Part shown: one piece after another, positions 45,188 through 56,504 of the stretch | Numbering within the stretch: the stretch's first letter is position 1 | How the letters are laid out: every line of letters starts with the position of its first letter | From: Balaenoptera acutorostrata | Taxonomy: Eukaryota; Chordata; Mammalia; Artiodactyla; Balaenopteridae | Length of the DNA stretch: 64,000 nt | Reading direction: 5' to 3' | Assembly (NCBI RefSeq): GCF_949987535.1 | Contig: NC_080069.1 | Location: 44,939,269-45,003,268 of the forward strand | Notes under the pieces: generated by a model | Databases searched by the model: none | What the model was told of the DNA's origin: nothing | What the model saw: only the letters and a program-made list of their open reading frames with translations | Made by a program: the position numbers and the translations under genes

Positions 45188-46211
45188 TGCTGAAAACTTG
45201 GCCTCTGTGCACCGGTGCTGAATTGAATCTTGGAGGCAGGGTTTTGGGTGAAGTAGAAAAGAATAGCTTTATTGCTTTGCCAGGCAAAAGGGGACACAGC
45301 AGGCTCGTGCCCCTCAACAACTGTGTGTCCCAACTTGGGAGGATTTGTCGAGGAGTTTTATAGCAATGGTTCAAGGGCAAGGTTGCTGATAAGATTACAG
45401 TGTATGCAGGGCCTCTACTCCTTTAATCTGGTCTCAGGTAATCGCTTGATGAGCTTCTCTGGTTCCTTTAATCTGGCCTCAGGAGGTCTTCTCTGGAATG
45501 AAGAATGCTAATATCTTCCATTTGTTGGGGGTTTTAGTTCTGTAGAAGAGCTCAAAGATATTGTTATGTATATCCCTTGGAGCAGAACCAGGACCCTGCT
45601 CCAAGGCTGCACTATTGTTTCTTTTTTTTTTAAACATTTCTTTTTTTTTTGATTAATTAATTAATTTTTTTGGCTCTGTTGGGTCTAAGTTGCTGCACGT
45701 GGGCTTTCTCTAGTTGAAGTGAGTGGGGGCTACTCTTCATTGCTGTGTGTGGGCTTCTCAGGGTTTCTCATTGCAGTGGCTTCTCTTGTTGCAGAGCATG
45801 GGCTCTAGGCGCGCGGGCTTCAGTAGCTGTGGCATGTGGGCTCAGTAGTTGTGGCTCACGTGCTCTAGAGCGCAGGCTCAGTAGTTGTGGTGCACGGGCT
45901 TAGTTGCTCCATGGCATGTGGGATCTTCCCAGACCAGGGCTTGAACCCGTGTCCCCTGCATTGGCAGGCAGATTCTTAACCACTGCGCCACCAGGAAAGT
46001 CCTACACTATTGTTCCTTGGTTGCCTCCCTTTTCTCTGCATCCCCTCCCTTCCCTGATTAACAACTGTTTGAATCTGCCCTTTGGAACTCAGGGAAGGTC
46101 ATGGAGGCTGGAGTCTATTTCCCACAAACAAGAAACAGGGGACATGGAAAAGCTTCCATGCCCAGGAGCCCCACAGGGTCCTGCTCGGTTTCAATATGAA
46201 TCTCAGAAGAA
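45188..46211 (-). mobile_element. solo LTR split by a SINE
   Basis: Read on the minus strand, it ends gcaataaagctattcttttc, cttcacccaaaaccctgcct, ggtgcacagaggccaagttt, tcagca. This is a clear polyA signal and class I LTR terminus. The 4-bp repeat ttga precedes 45188 and follows 46211, though the 5' terminus is then TT rather than TG. Inside are a 45-bp-period tandem duplication (tcctttaatctgg at 45419 and 45464) and a CHR SINE at 45622-46001. Without the SINE it is about 640 bp. Confidence 0.72.
45622..46001 (-). mobile_element. CHR-type SINE inside an LTR
   Basis: Reverse orientation: T-rich tail, ttggctctgttgggtctaag, cacgggctt units, the B-box complement ggcttgaacccgtgtcc and the head ccaccaggaaagtcc. 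The short direct repeat cactattgtt flanks it (near 45610 and 46005). It is younger than the LTR it interrupts. Confidence 0.93.
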
Positions 46212-46219
46212 TTGAATGT

Positions 46220-47330
46220 CATTAATTATATCCTCCAAATATATTTTTATGGGACTGAGCAAAACCCGTGCACATTAGTTGATGAAGTTTATTGCACAAA
46301 AGACAAGCTTTTCTAGCTGGTTAAGGATCGTGAGCATTAGCTGTGTGACAATCTGGGAAAAATATGAATTTTATAAACTGTCACAAGGAAAGCATGGTAC
46401 TTCAATACGTGGGTATTTTACTCCCAAGAAATATTTTATGTAAGTTACATCAAGGGAGATATCCCAAGTATGTAATGTTTTAAAGATTTTTTAATATTAT
46501 GTTTAATATTATGTTTAAAATTATGTAATTTTATATGCCTGCTTCCTTGCAATATTTCTGTTAGAGAATAGAAAGAAACATGTTTATAAGTACTCTGATG
46601 AAAGGAAAAGTTTTTATTGGATAATATCATCATCAATCACCTGAAGCATAAAAGAATCAATTACTAGGTCATGTACAAGGAACTTAACAAAGAAAGAACC
46701 TTTCTCTTGAAATAAGGGATGGTCTCTAGTCTGCTTGGTTACATTTAAAAACTCAAGGAAAATAACAAAACCAGTAAAGACCTGAGAAACTAATGTGGGA
46801 ATAATACCTGATTAAAATTTAATGTTAATGTTGATGGAAATAAGATCAAGTCAATAACACACACTTCTGATGCATGTTTCATTGTGAACAACTCACTGTC
46901 TTGTTAAAATAACTTTGTAAGAAGAAAGAAGTATACCTGACTCTTTGGCTAAGACACCTTCTAAAACAAGGGAAAAGTGTACTTTACTAGGAATCTCAAG
47001 ACCTACGTTCCAGTTGTAGATCTGCTGATAAATAATTATGTTGAATTACAAAATTGAATAATTACAAAATTCAACTTATTTAGGCTTCAGTGTCTTCTAT
47101 AAAATAAACAAACCAGAGTAAGTGACATGATGTGTTAAAAAAAAATCCCTTTCTTCTTGAATAATTACAAATATAAAGAGGGAGTAAAAAAATGATCCTA
47201 TTATCAAATTGACTAAATTTTGTAACATAAAGTTAGTATAAAATATGCATAACATTTTGGGACAAATAACTGATAACTTTCCCTCTCAATAATCCCATCC
47301 CATCATCCCCTCTACCATTTTCTACCCAGA
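46220..47330. other. unassigned AT-rich DNA
   Basis: No recognised gene or repeat. A short taatattatgttt unit is repeated near 46491-46512. Confidence 0.4.
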
Positions 47331-47339
47331 AAGTAGAAG

Positions 47340-49400
47340 GATTCTGTTGAAAATGCATGAGAAATCAGGGAGATTACCACTTTCCAATATGACAGAGTAC
47401 CTTGCAGCCTACCCAATCTTCCTGTGAGGGAAAAATAGTTAAACTCAAATAAAAAAAAAAAAATCTGGCATTTAAAAAAAAATATTTTACTACAGTATAC
47501 TTGATTTACAATGTTGTGTTAATTTCTGTTGTACAGCAAAGTGATTCAGTTATACATATATATGCATTCTTTTTCATATTCTTTTCCAGTATGGTTTATC
47601 ATAGGATATTGACTATAGTTCCCTGTGCTATACAGTAGGACCGTGTTGTTTATCCATTCTATATATAATAGTTAAATCTGGGATTTTTGAAGGGATCCGT
47701 GAACTACCAAGATAGAAGGAGCCAAAGTCCTGGAGAGATGGGAACTCAGGAATGTGAGCTTGACATTCTACATTGCTTTAATTCTAAAATGGGGAGAAGA
47801 AGAAGCAGAGAATCCAAGTAGGAAGCCAAGCAAGGAACAGTGGGTAAACAGAATTATCAGTGGTCTTACAAGACTGGGAAGACAAAGATGAGAGTTCATG
47901 GCTATCACGCCAGCCAAGCCAAGATTCCAGAAAAAAACGGAAGCACAGAGAAATTGGCTCAACCTCAGCACTGACTTTCACTTTGAGACATTTGGTCATT
48001 TGTATGTGACCTACGCCTGGATAAACCAAGTGGAAGGCTCAGGTAAGAGGCTGAGAAACTAGGTAGAGCCTTCAAGGGCCTCATTGTCCTGGGGAGATGA
48101 AAAATAGGACTCAGTAACTGCCAAGGACTAGGTACCCGTGCAAACCCCAGGGCCAATATAGAGGTAAATCTAAGTGAGTTTTACCTGTGCAGAATAATAA
48201 TAATAAGGTCACATTGGGTTACATATGTATGTTAAATATGTAATTACATATGTAACCTGTATTACATATAGGTTACTTATATTATTAAAATATATGACAA
48301 CAATAACTCAAGACATGAGAGACATATGGAGTTATAGTTCTAAGGTCATAGCATTGTCAGGCAAGTGACATAATTAATAATGTATATTAGATCATAATAA
48401 GCCAAGGAAGCACATTTTAATCTCAACGATATTCTTAAAAGAATAATAAATAAGCTAATCAAGGAGAAAATTGGAATATAAAAATATTTAGTTCTTTTCA
48501 GAGAAGACAAAAGAGTAAAAGGAAAAAGAACCTATAAAATAACTATAACCTGGTAGATTCAAATCCAAATATTATGATAATTATATTAAATGCCAGAAGA
48601 TTAAATATTCCAAATGAAAGGCAAAGATTATCAGTGAATGAAAAGAAAAATACCTATAATTCTGCTGACAAGACACACAAATAATGAGCAAACAGTAAAA
48701 GTTAAAAGGATGAGGAACTACATACAATGCAAATTCTGTGTTGACAATATGTGGAGAAATTGGAACTCTTGTACATTGTTGGTGGGAATGTAAAATGGTG
48801 CAGCTGCTATGGAAAACAGTGTTCAGTTCTTCAAAAAATTAAAAACAGAATTACTATATAATCTAGCAATCCTACTTCTGGGTATATATTGAATTGAAAT
48901 CAGGATCTCAAAGAGATATTCATACTCCCATGTTCATTGTAGCATTATTAACAATAGCCAAGATATGGAAACAACCTAAATGTTCACTGACAAATAAATA
49001 AAGAAATGTGATATATATAGCTTGGAATATTATAGAGCCTTAAAACAGAAGGAAATCCTGCCAAATGTGGCAACATGGATGAACCTGGGGGACATTATGC
49101 TAAGTGAAATAAGCCAGTCACAGAAGGACAAATACTGCATGATTCCACTTATAAGAGGTATCTAAAATAGTCAGACTCATAGAAGCAAAGAGTAGAATGG
49201 TGGTGCCCAGGGGCTAGGGGAAGAGGGAAATAGGGAGTGACTATCCAGTGGGTTTGAAGTTTCAGTTATGCAAGATGAATAACTTCTAGAGATCTGTTGT
49301 ACAATATAGTCACTATAGTTAACAGTACTGCATTGTACACTGAAAAATTTGTTAAGACAGTAGATCTCAAGTTAAGTGTTCCTACCACAAAACAAAAAAC
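47340..49400 (+). mobile_element. old L1 with an internal gap
   Basis: L1 5'-type text lies at 47340-48400. ORF2 endonuclease-region text lies at about 48530-48720 (aaatattatgataattatat, gaaaggcaaagattatcagt). From about 48740 the ORF2 end and 3' UTR follow (gtacattgttggtgggaatg, agatatggaaacaacctaaa, gacattatgctaagtgaaat). Most of the reverse transcriptase is absent between 48720 and 48740, by deletion or because two pieces abut. It is interrupted by a younger L1 at 47474. All frames are broken. Confidence 0.7.
47474..47673 (-). mobile_element. short L1 3' UTR insertion
   Basis: A-rich start, then actacagtatacttgattta, gtacagcaaagtgattcagt and tagttccctgtgctatacag, the reverse complement of the L1 3' UTR. 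The target duplication aaatctggcattt / aaatctgggattt lies at 47461-47473 and 47674-47686. It is the same 3' UTR type as 19552-19814. Confidence 0.9.
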
Positions 49401-49449
49401 AAAAAACAAAAACGGGAGAGACAGGAGGAAACTTTTGGAGATAATGGAT

Positions 49450-50098
49450 TTCTTTTTTAATTGAATGAAAGTTTCTTTAAATTCTACAGTGCTTTACAGT
49501 TTTCAAAACTTTCACACGCATGATTTCATATAATCCCATAATAATCCCCTTTTTAAAATCCTCTACCCCTATCTTGCCCCTCCCCCTTCACTCTCCCCGC
49601 TAGTAACCAGTAGTTTGTTCTCTATATCTGTTATCCTGCTTCTTTTTTGTTTTACAGCTAGTTTGTTGTTTTTTTAGATTCCATGTATAAGTGATATCAT
49701 ACAGTATTTGTCTTTGTTTGATTATTTCACTTAGCATAATGCCTTCCAGTCCATCCATGTGCTGCAAATGGCAACATTTCATTCCGTTTTATGGCCGAGT
49801 AGTGTTCCATTGTGTGTGTGTGTGTATGTGTGTATATATATATATCTATATATATATAGATATATATATATATCTATATATCTATATATATATCTATATC
49901 TATCATGTCTTCTTTATCAGTTCATCTCTTGTTGGACACTCAGGTTGCTTCCATATCTTGGCAACTGTAAATAACACTGCTATGAACATTGGGGTACATG
50001 TATCTTTTCAAATTAGTGTTTTTGTTTTTTTTCAGATGTATTACCCAGGAGTGGAATTGCTGGGTAATATGGTAGTTCTATTTTTAGTTTTTTGAGAC
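49450..50098 (-). mobile_element. L1 3' end with an expanded microsatellite
   Basis: Reverse orientation: tagattccatgtataagtga, gtccatccatgtgctgcaaa, atatcttggcaactgtaaat and aggagtggaattgctgggta (3' UTR and ORF2 C-terminal zone). A weak target duplication, ataatggat, is seen near 49441 and 50100. A TG/TA/TATC tract (49811-49904) has expanded inside it. Confidence 0.88.
49811..49904. repeat. (TG)n(TA)n(TATC)n compound microsatellite
   Basis: About 94 bp of tgtgtg passing into tatata and tatctata units. Nearly self-complementary, so it can form cruciforms, and likely unstable in length. Confidence 0.95.
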
Positions 50099-50189
50099 AA
50101 TAATGGATATGTTTTTACATTGATTATGGAGGTGGTTTTGCAAGTATATGCATGTGTTCAAAAACATCAAATTATATGCATTTAAAGAA

Positions 50190-51251
50190 ATGACACTGCA
50201 GTTTGGTGGAAGAAGGATGGCCTTTTCAATAAATGGTTCTGGGTTTTTGAATACTCATCTGAAGAAAAAATGACCGTTGGCCCTTGCTTTGTAGCATACA
50301 TGAAAATGTATTTCTGATGGATTATAGGTCTAAGTGCTAAAAGCAGAACAGAAGATGGAAGGGTACCTTTATTACCTTGTGGTAGGTGAAAATTTCTTTA
50401 TAGAATATTAAAAGCACTAATGATAAAGGAAAAAATATAAGTATCAGATTTCACATAAGTTAAAAACTATTATTCATTCAAGGGTTATATTAAGAATATA
50501 AAAATTCAAATCACAAACTGGTAGAAGACAATACATCTCTCTGACAAAGTCCTTGTATCCAGAATATGTAATTCCTATAACTCAATGGGAAAAAAAGACA
50601 ACCCAATTAACAAAATGCACTGTCTCTCTCACCCCCAAACAGAGATATCCAAATGGCCAATGAAGAAACAATAATGTACTCAACCTTATTGTTTCTCAGG
50701 GAAATGAAAGTTAAAACCTCAGTGTCAAAATTAGATACTATTATAATACACCAGAATGCCTAAAATGAAAGACTGATAATAGTAAGAGTTGATGAGGATG
50801 TAGAGCTACTGGAGCTCTCATACAGTGCTGGTGGGGGTTTAAAATGGTAGAACCACTTAGAAAATTGTTTTAGCAGTATCTAATAAGAGTGGATATACTC
50901 TTACCATTTGATCCAACAATTTCACTCCTAGGTATACACCCAAGAGGAACAAAGGCACGCATATGTGCAACAGAAACATGTACAAGAATTTTCAAAGCAG
51001 CAGACGTTAATAGCCTCAAACTGAAAATACCTAAAGGTCATTTAACAGTAAAATAGACACATAAAAGTTGGTATATCATACAATGGAATAATATACAGCA
51101 TTGAGAAAAAATGAGTTACTGCTACATAACACAACTCTCACAAGCTTATTGTTGAAACAAGAAAGCTAATGAAATATACAATGATATTTATAAGGAATTA
51201 ATAATACACAAATTAATCTATGATGATGGAAGTCAAGATAATGACTACTTT
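50190..51251 (+). mobile_element. old L1, ORF2 3' part (split by a SINE)
   Basis: In sense order: gccttttcaataaatggttc, cttgtatccagaatatgtaa, ccaatgaagaaacaataatg, cagtgctggtgggggtttaa and acaatttcactcctaggtat. These are hallmarks of late ORF2. It is diverged and full of stops. It resumes after the SINE at 51588 with its 3' UTR. Confidence 0.82.
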
Positions 51252-51587
51252 TTAAAAAAATTTATTTATTTAATTTATTTATTTTTGGCTGTGTTGGGTC
51301 TTCGTTGATGCGCGCAGCCTTTCTCTAGTTGCAGAGAGCGTGGTGCTACTCTTTGTTGTGGTGCGCAGGCTTCTCATTGCGGTGGCTTCTCTTGTTGCGG
51401 AGCATGGACTCTAGGCACGTGGGCTTCAGTAGTTGTGGCTGATGGGTTCTAGAGCGCAGGCTCAGTAGTTGTGGTGCACGGGCTTAGTTGCTCCGCAGCA
51501 TGTGGAATCTTCCCACACCAGGGCTCGAACCCGTGTCCCCTGCATTGGCAGGCAGATTCTTAACCACTGTGCCGCCAGGGAAGCCCT
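51252..51587 (-). mobile_element. CHR-type SINE inside an old L1
   Basis: Reverse orientation: (TTTA)n, ggctgtgttgggtcttcgtt, gcgcaggcttctcattgcgg, the B-box complement ggctcgaacccgtgtcc and the head gccgccagggaagccc. The target duplication agataatgactactt / agataatgattactt lies at 51236-51250 and 51588-51602. Confidence 0.95.
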
Positions 51588-51750
51588 AGATAATGATTAC
51601 TTCTGGTAGCACTGTTAATGACTCGGATGCTAAGAAGGTGGGATTCTTGGCTGCTAGTCATATTCAGTGTTTTGATCTTGGCGGTAATTACATGGATGTG
51701 TTCACTTTGTCTCATACTTGAATGAAATATTTAAAAGACTCATTGGATTC
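51588..51750 (+). mobile_element. old L1, 3' UTR continuation
   Basis: The text gggattcttggctgctagtc, then gtgttttgatcttggcggta, ttacatggatgtgttcactt and gaaatatttaaaagactc, is the 3' UTR of the L1 at 50190-51251, displaced by the SINE. Confidence 0.65.
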
Positions 51751-51754
51751 TAGA

Positions 51755-52240
51755 TAACAGGGTGACAGAATTTATCTTTAATATTCTCAAAGGAAATGTC
51801 AAATCTAAACTGAAGATTCATAAAGGAGATATTAGCTGCCTCCCGTTTTACCTTTAAATAAAATATATGAAATATCTTTGAATGTGAAACAATAAATTAG
51901 ATTAAAATATATGGTCAAGTTGCAATTAAAATCTGAAGATCAAGCACCTTTGCACTGTGTAAGTCAGGGTGGAGAGTCTGATTACTTAAGAAAAACAGTC
52001 TATAGTAATGAACTTTGAGATAGCAGAATGTCAGAAATTATTACAGAACTTGATATAGATGTAACAAAATATGTGGAGTGAGACACTTTCTTTTATTCCA
52101 AGTAGAGGGCACTACTGCTTACTTTATTAGTACTAAATATATGGTACGCTTATATTTTGTTAATCGTACTTGAAAGATGAATTAAACATACTTATGTTCA
52201 AACTAATTTTTGAATAGCAATCTAGCAAAATATTTCCCCT
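51755..52240. other. unassigned AT-rich DNA
   Basis: No recognised gene or repeat. Confidence 0.4.
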
Positions 52241-52241
52241 T

Positions 52242-52243
<2 letters not shown>

Positions 52244-52272
<29 letters not shown>
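52244..52272. repeat. (TG)n microsatellite
   Basis: A short run of TG dinucleotides, about 29 bp. Confidence 0.95.
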
Positions 52273-52277
<5 letters not shown>

Positions 52278-52279
52278 AA

Positions 52280-53034
52280 ATGTACAGAATGCCAAAATCT
52301 TTTTCTAGAAACATAAAGCAGTGTCCTGTGTTGTGTCTTCCTGGCTCTGAGGTGGCATGACTGGTTTCTGGGTGAAGGTCTTTGGTCATTTCACCAACAT
52401 ACAAGGCTGACCTGTATCATGACAACAATCATTGATTAACCAATGATGCTGGCAAGCATAGAAAAATGAATGATGTCAGATATTTTACTGACAGCATCCA
52501 CTAAAGTGTGAAAGTTACAAATACCTTAGAAAATCAAGAAAGAATTTTGATTTCCTGCAAATGTAAATACCAGTGCTTCTTAGTAGTCTTTAAAAATGTT
52601 TTGTAGTTGATTAAACTAGTCTTTTGGTGATTTGTAATTATGAGAAGCCATTATGCCTGTCTACTCATTTCTGAAGGAGGGAGAGAGAGAAAGAGAGAAT
52701 CTATCACATGGAAGAATTTAATGTGGAAAACTGGGAACATCTTATTTGCCTTAATATTTTGGTAAAGTGATGTGCATTTGTGTGTATGCATCATTTATTT
52801 TCTCTTTCTAGGAGAAAGATGCAAAGGCAATTATTTTCTACTCTAATTTATAATCTGAATGGCTTAAAAAATATGAGAGAAGGATGAGAGGAAAAAACCC
52901 ATCTTTTCAGACTATGTAAAGTGAAGGTCATTTTGTTTGAACACTTGTCTGATTATCCCTTTTGCTCTGCATGTCAAATCTGCCACTTTTTTTCTCATCT
53001 TCGCTGTCACCCTTCTGGCAAGTCATCATAAGCT
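52280..53034. other. unassigned non-coding DNA
   Basis: No gene recognised. The last part (about 52950-53034) may be an L2 trace, because L2-like text also follows the L1 insertion at 56800. Confidence 0.4.
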
Positions 53035-53679
53035 CCCACCTGAGATTTTTTTTTTTTAACATCTTTATTGGAGCCTAATTGCTTTACAATGGTATGTTAG
53101 TCTCTGCTTTATAACAAAGTGAATCAGCTATACATATACATATATCCCCATATCTCCTCCTTCTTGCGTCTCCCTCCCACTCTCCCTATCCCACCCCTCT
53201 AGGTGGTCACAAAGCACGAAGCTGATCTCCCTGTGCTATGTGGCTGCTTCCCACTAGCTATCTGTTTTACATTTGGTAGTGTACATATGTCCATGCCACT
53301 CTCTCACTTCATCCCAGCTTACCCTTCCCCCTCCCTGTGTCCTCAAGTCCGTTCTCTACGTCTGCGTCTTTATTCCTGTCCTGCCCCTAGGTTCTTCAGA
53401 ACCATTTTTTTTTTCTTTTTTAGATTTCATATATATGTGTTAGCATATGGTATTTGTTTTTCTCCTTAGGACTTACTTCACTCTGTATGACAGTCTCTAT
53501 GTCCATCCACCTCACTATAAATAACTCAATTTCATTTCTTTTTAAGGCTGAGTAATATTCCATTGTATATGTGTGCCACATCTTTATCCATTCATCTGTT
53601 GATGGACATTTAGGTTGCTTCCATGTCCTGGCTATTGTAAATAGTGCTGCAATGAACACTGTGGTACATGACTCTTTTT

Positions 53680-53754
53680 TTTTTTTTTTTTTTTTATAAG
53701 AGAAGGCAAGCAAGATGGAAGTCAGCATTTTTTTTTTTTAAGATTTAATTCTTT

Positions 53755-53797
<43 letters not shown>

Positions 53798-54064
53798 TGT
53801 ATGTCTGTGTTGGGTCTTCGTTTCTGTGCGAGGGCTTTCTCCAGTTATGGCAAGCGGGGGCCACTCTTCATCGCGGTGCGCGGGCCTCTCACCATCGCGG
53901 CCTCTCTTGTTGCGGAGCACAGCCTCCAGACGCGCAGGCTCAGCAGTTGTGGCTCACGGGCCCAGTTGCTCCACGGCATGTGGGATCCTCCCAGACCAGG
54001 GCTCGAACCCGTGTGCCCTGCACTGGCAGGCAGACTCTCAACCACTGCGCCACCAGGGAAGCCC
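53680..54064 (-). mobile_element. cetacean-type CHR SINE with a double tail
   Basis: Reverse orientation SINE body at about 53750-54064: (TTTA)n, gttgggtcttcgtttctgtg, tcatcgcggtgcgcgggcct and the head caccagggaagccc. The perfect target duplication catgactcttttt (53667-53679 and 54065-54077) encloses more than the SINE. Reading in SINE sense, the (AAATA)n tail and an A-run are followed by 32 bp of unrelated DNA (53696-53727) and then a second A-run of about 20. This is what a 3' transduction looks like. Confidence 0.92.
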
Positions 54065-54255
54065 CATGACTCTTTTTGAATTATGGTTTTCTCAGGATAT
54101 ATGCCCAGTAGTGGGATTGCTGGGTCATATGGTAGTTCTACTGTTAGTTTTCTAAGGAACCTCCATACTGTTCTCCATAGTGGCTGTATCAGTTTACATT
54201 CCCACCAACAGTGCAAGAGGGTTCCCTTTTCTCCACATCCTCTCCAGCATTTATT

Positions 54256-54579
54256 TATTGTATTTTATTTTTTTTTAGCAGATTTTTAATTATTATTATT
54301 ATTTATTTATTTTTTATTGGCTGTGTTGGGTCTTCGTTTCTGTGCTTGGGCTTTCTCCAGTTGCGGCAAGCAGGGGCCACTCTTCATCGTGGTGCGCGGG
54401 CCTCTCACTATCGCGGCCCCTCCCGTTGCGGAGCACAGGCTCCAGACGCGCAGGCTCAGCAATTGTGGCTCATGAGCCTAGTCGCTTCGCAGCATGTGGG
54501 ATCCTCCCAGACCAGGGCTCGAACCCGTGTCCCCTGCATTGGCAGGCAGATTCTCAACCACTGTGCCACCAGGGAAGCC
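54256..54579 (-). mobile_element. cetacean-type CHR SINE
   Basis: Reverse orientation: an irregular T/A-rich tail (54256-54315), ggctgtgttgggtcttcgtt, catcgtggtgcgcgggcctc, the B-box complement and the head ccaccagggaagcc. The perfect 16-bp target duplication ctctccagcatttatt lies at 54240-54255 and 54580-54595. The tail contains a short non-A interruption (tagcagattttt). Confidence 0.95.
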
Positions 54580-54595
54580 CTCTCCAGCATTTATT

Positions 54596-55822
54596 GTTTC
54601 TAGATTTTTTGATGACGGCCATTCTGACCGGTGTGAGGTGATACCTCATTGTAGTTTTGATTTGCATTTCTCTAATGATTAGTGATGTTGCGCATCCTTT
54701 CATGTGTTTGTTGGCAATCTGTATATGTTCTTTGGAGACATGTCTATTTAGGTATTCTGCCCATTTTTGGATTGGGTTGTTTGTTTTTTTGATATTGAAC
54801 TGCATGAGCTGCTTATATATTTTGGAGATTAATCTTTGTTGGTTGCTTCATTGGACATATTTTCTCCCATTCTGATGGTTGTCTTTTTGTCTTGTTTATG
54901 GTTTCCTTTGCTCTGCAAAAGCTTTTAAGTTTCATTAGGTCCCATTTGTTTATTTTTATTTCCATTTCTCTAGGAGGTGGGTCAAAAAGGATCTTGCTGT
55001 GATTTATGTCATCGAGTGTTCTGCCTATGTTTTCCTTTAAGAGTTTTACAGTGTCTGGCCTTACATTTAGGTCTTTAATCCATTTTGAGTTTATGTTTGT
55101 GTATGGTGTTAGGAAGTGCTCTAATTTCATTCTTTTACATGTAACTGTCCAGTTTTTCCAGCACCACTTATTGAAGAGGCTGTCTTTTCTCCCTTGTCAA
55201 TTCTTGCCTCCTTTATCAAAAATAAGGTGACCATATGTGTATGGGTTTATCTCTGGGCTTTCTATCCTGTTCCATTGATCTATATTTCTGTTTTGTGCCA
55301 GGACCATACTGTCTTGATTACTGTAGCTTTGTAGTATAGTCTGAAGTCCAGGAGCCTGATTCCTCCAGCTCCATTTTTCTTTCTCAAGATTGCTTTGGCT
55401 ATTTGGGGTCTTTCGTGTTTCCATACAAATTGTGACATTTTTTGTTGTAGTTCTGTGAAAAATGCCATTGGTAGTTTGATAGGGATTGCATTGAATCTGT
55501 AGATTGCTTTGGGTAGTATAGTCATTTTCACAATGTTGATTCTTCCAATCCAAGTACATGGTATATCTCTCCATCTGTTTGTATCATCTTTAATTTCTTT
55601 CATCAGTGTCTTATAGTTTTCTGCATACAGGTCTTTTGTCTCCTTAGGTAGGTTTATTCCTAGGTATTGTATTCTTTTTGTTGCAATGGTAAATGGGAGT
55701 GTTTCCTTAATTTCTCTTTCAGATTTTCATCATTAGTGTATAGGAATGCAAGAGATTTCTGTGCATTAATTTTGTATCCTGCTACTTTACCAAATTCATT
55801 GATTGGCTCTAGTAGTTTTCTG
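54596..55822 (-). pseudogene. L1 ORF2 remnant (C-terminal part of the reverse transcriptase protein)
   Basis: Minus-strand open segments carry L1 ORF2 text, for example [20 protein letters not shown] and [20 protein letters not shown] (55280-55603), and [20 protein letters not shown] (54813-55130). These lie beyond the reverse-transcriptase core. Frameshifts separate 55197-55574 from 55280-55603 and 54813-55130. The protein would act as endonuclease plus reverse transcriptase in L1 mobility, but both catalytic parts are absent here. Confidence 0.9.
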
Positions 55823-56504
55823 CTGAAAGATCAGCTGTTGACCTTATGGGGATTCCCTTGTATGTTATTTGTTGCTTTTGCCTTGCTGCTTTTAATATTT
55901 TTTCTTTGTATTTAATTTTTGATAGTTTAATATATATCTTGGCATGTTTCTCCTTGGATTTATCCTGTATGGAACTCTCTGTGCTTCCTGGACTTGATTG
56001 ACTATTTCCTTTCCCATATTAGGGAACTTTTCAACTATAATCTCAAATATTTTCTCAGTCCCTTTCTGTTTCTCTTCTTTATCTGGGACCCCTATAATTT
56101 GAATGTTGGTTTGTTTAATGTTGTCCCAGAGGTCTCTGAGACTGTCCTCAATTCTTTTCATTCTTTTTTCTTTATTCTGCTCTGTGGTAGTTATTTCCAC
56201 TATTTTATCTAACAGGTCACTTATCCATTCTTCTTCCTCAGTTATTCTGCTATTGATTCCTTCTAGAGAATTTTTAATTTCATTTATTGTGCTGTTCATC
56301 TTTGTTTGTTTGCTCTTTAGTTCTTCTAGGTCCTTGTTAAACGTTTCTTGTATTTTCTCCATTCTATTTCCAAGATTTTGTATCATCTTTACTATGATTA
56401 TTCTGAATTCTTTTTCAGGTAGACTGCCTATTTCTTCTTCATTTGTTTGGTCTGGTGGGTTTTTACCTTGCTCCTTCATCTGCTGTGTATTTCTGTCTTC
56501 TCAT
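55823..56504 (-). pseudogene. L1 ORF1 remnant (RNA-binding protein)
   Basis: The open stretch 56479-55892 encodes 195 residues. A coiled coil (about residues 25-110; ETFNKDLEELKSKQTKMNST) leads into the RRM start (IKQTNIQIIGVPDKEEKQKG) and the PRRNMPRYIL motif. The expected start codon (56502-56504) is out of frame with this stretch because of a small deletion. A frameshift near 55945 moves the C-terminal domain into another frame. The C-terminal domain is then cut by the deletion junction at about 55822. ORF1p normally coats L1 RNA in cytoplasmic particles. Confidence 0.92.
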
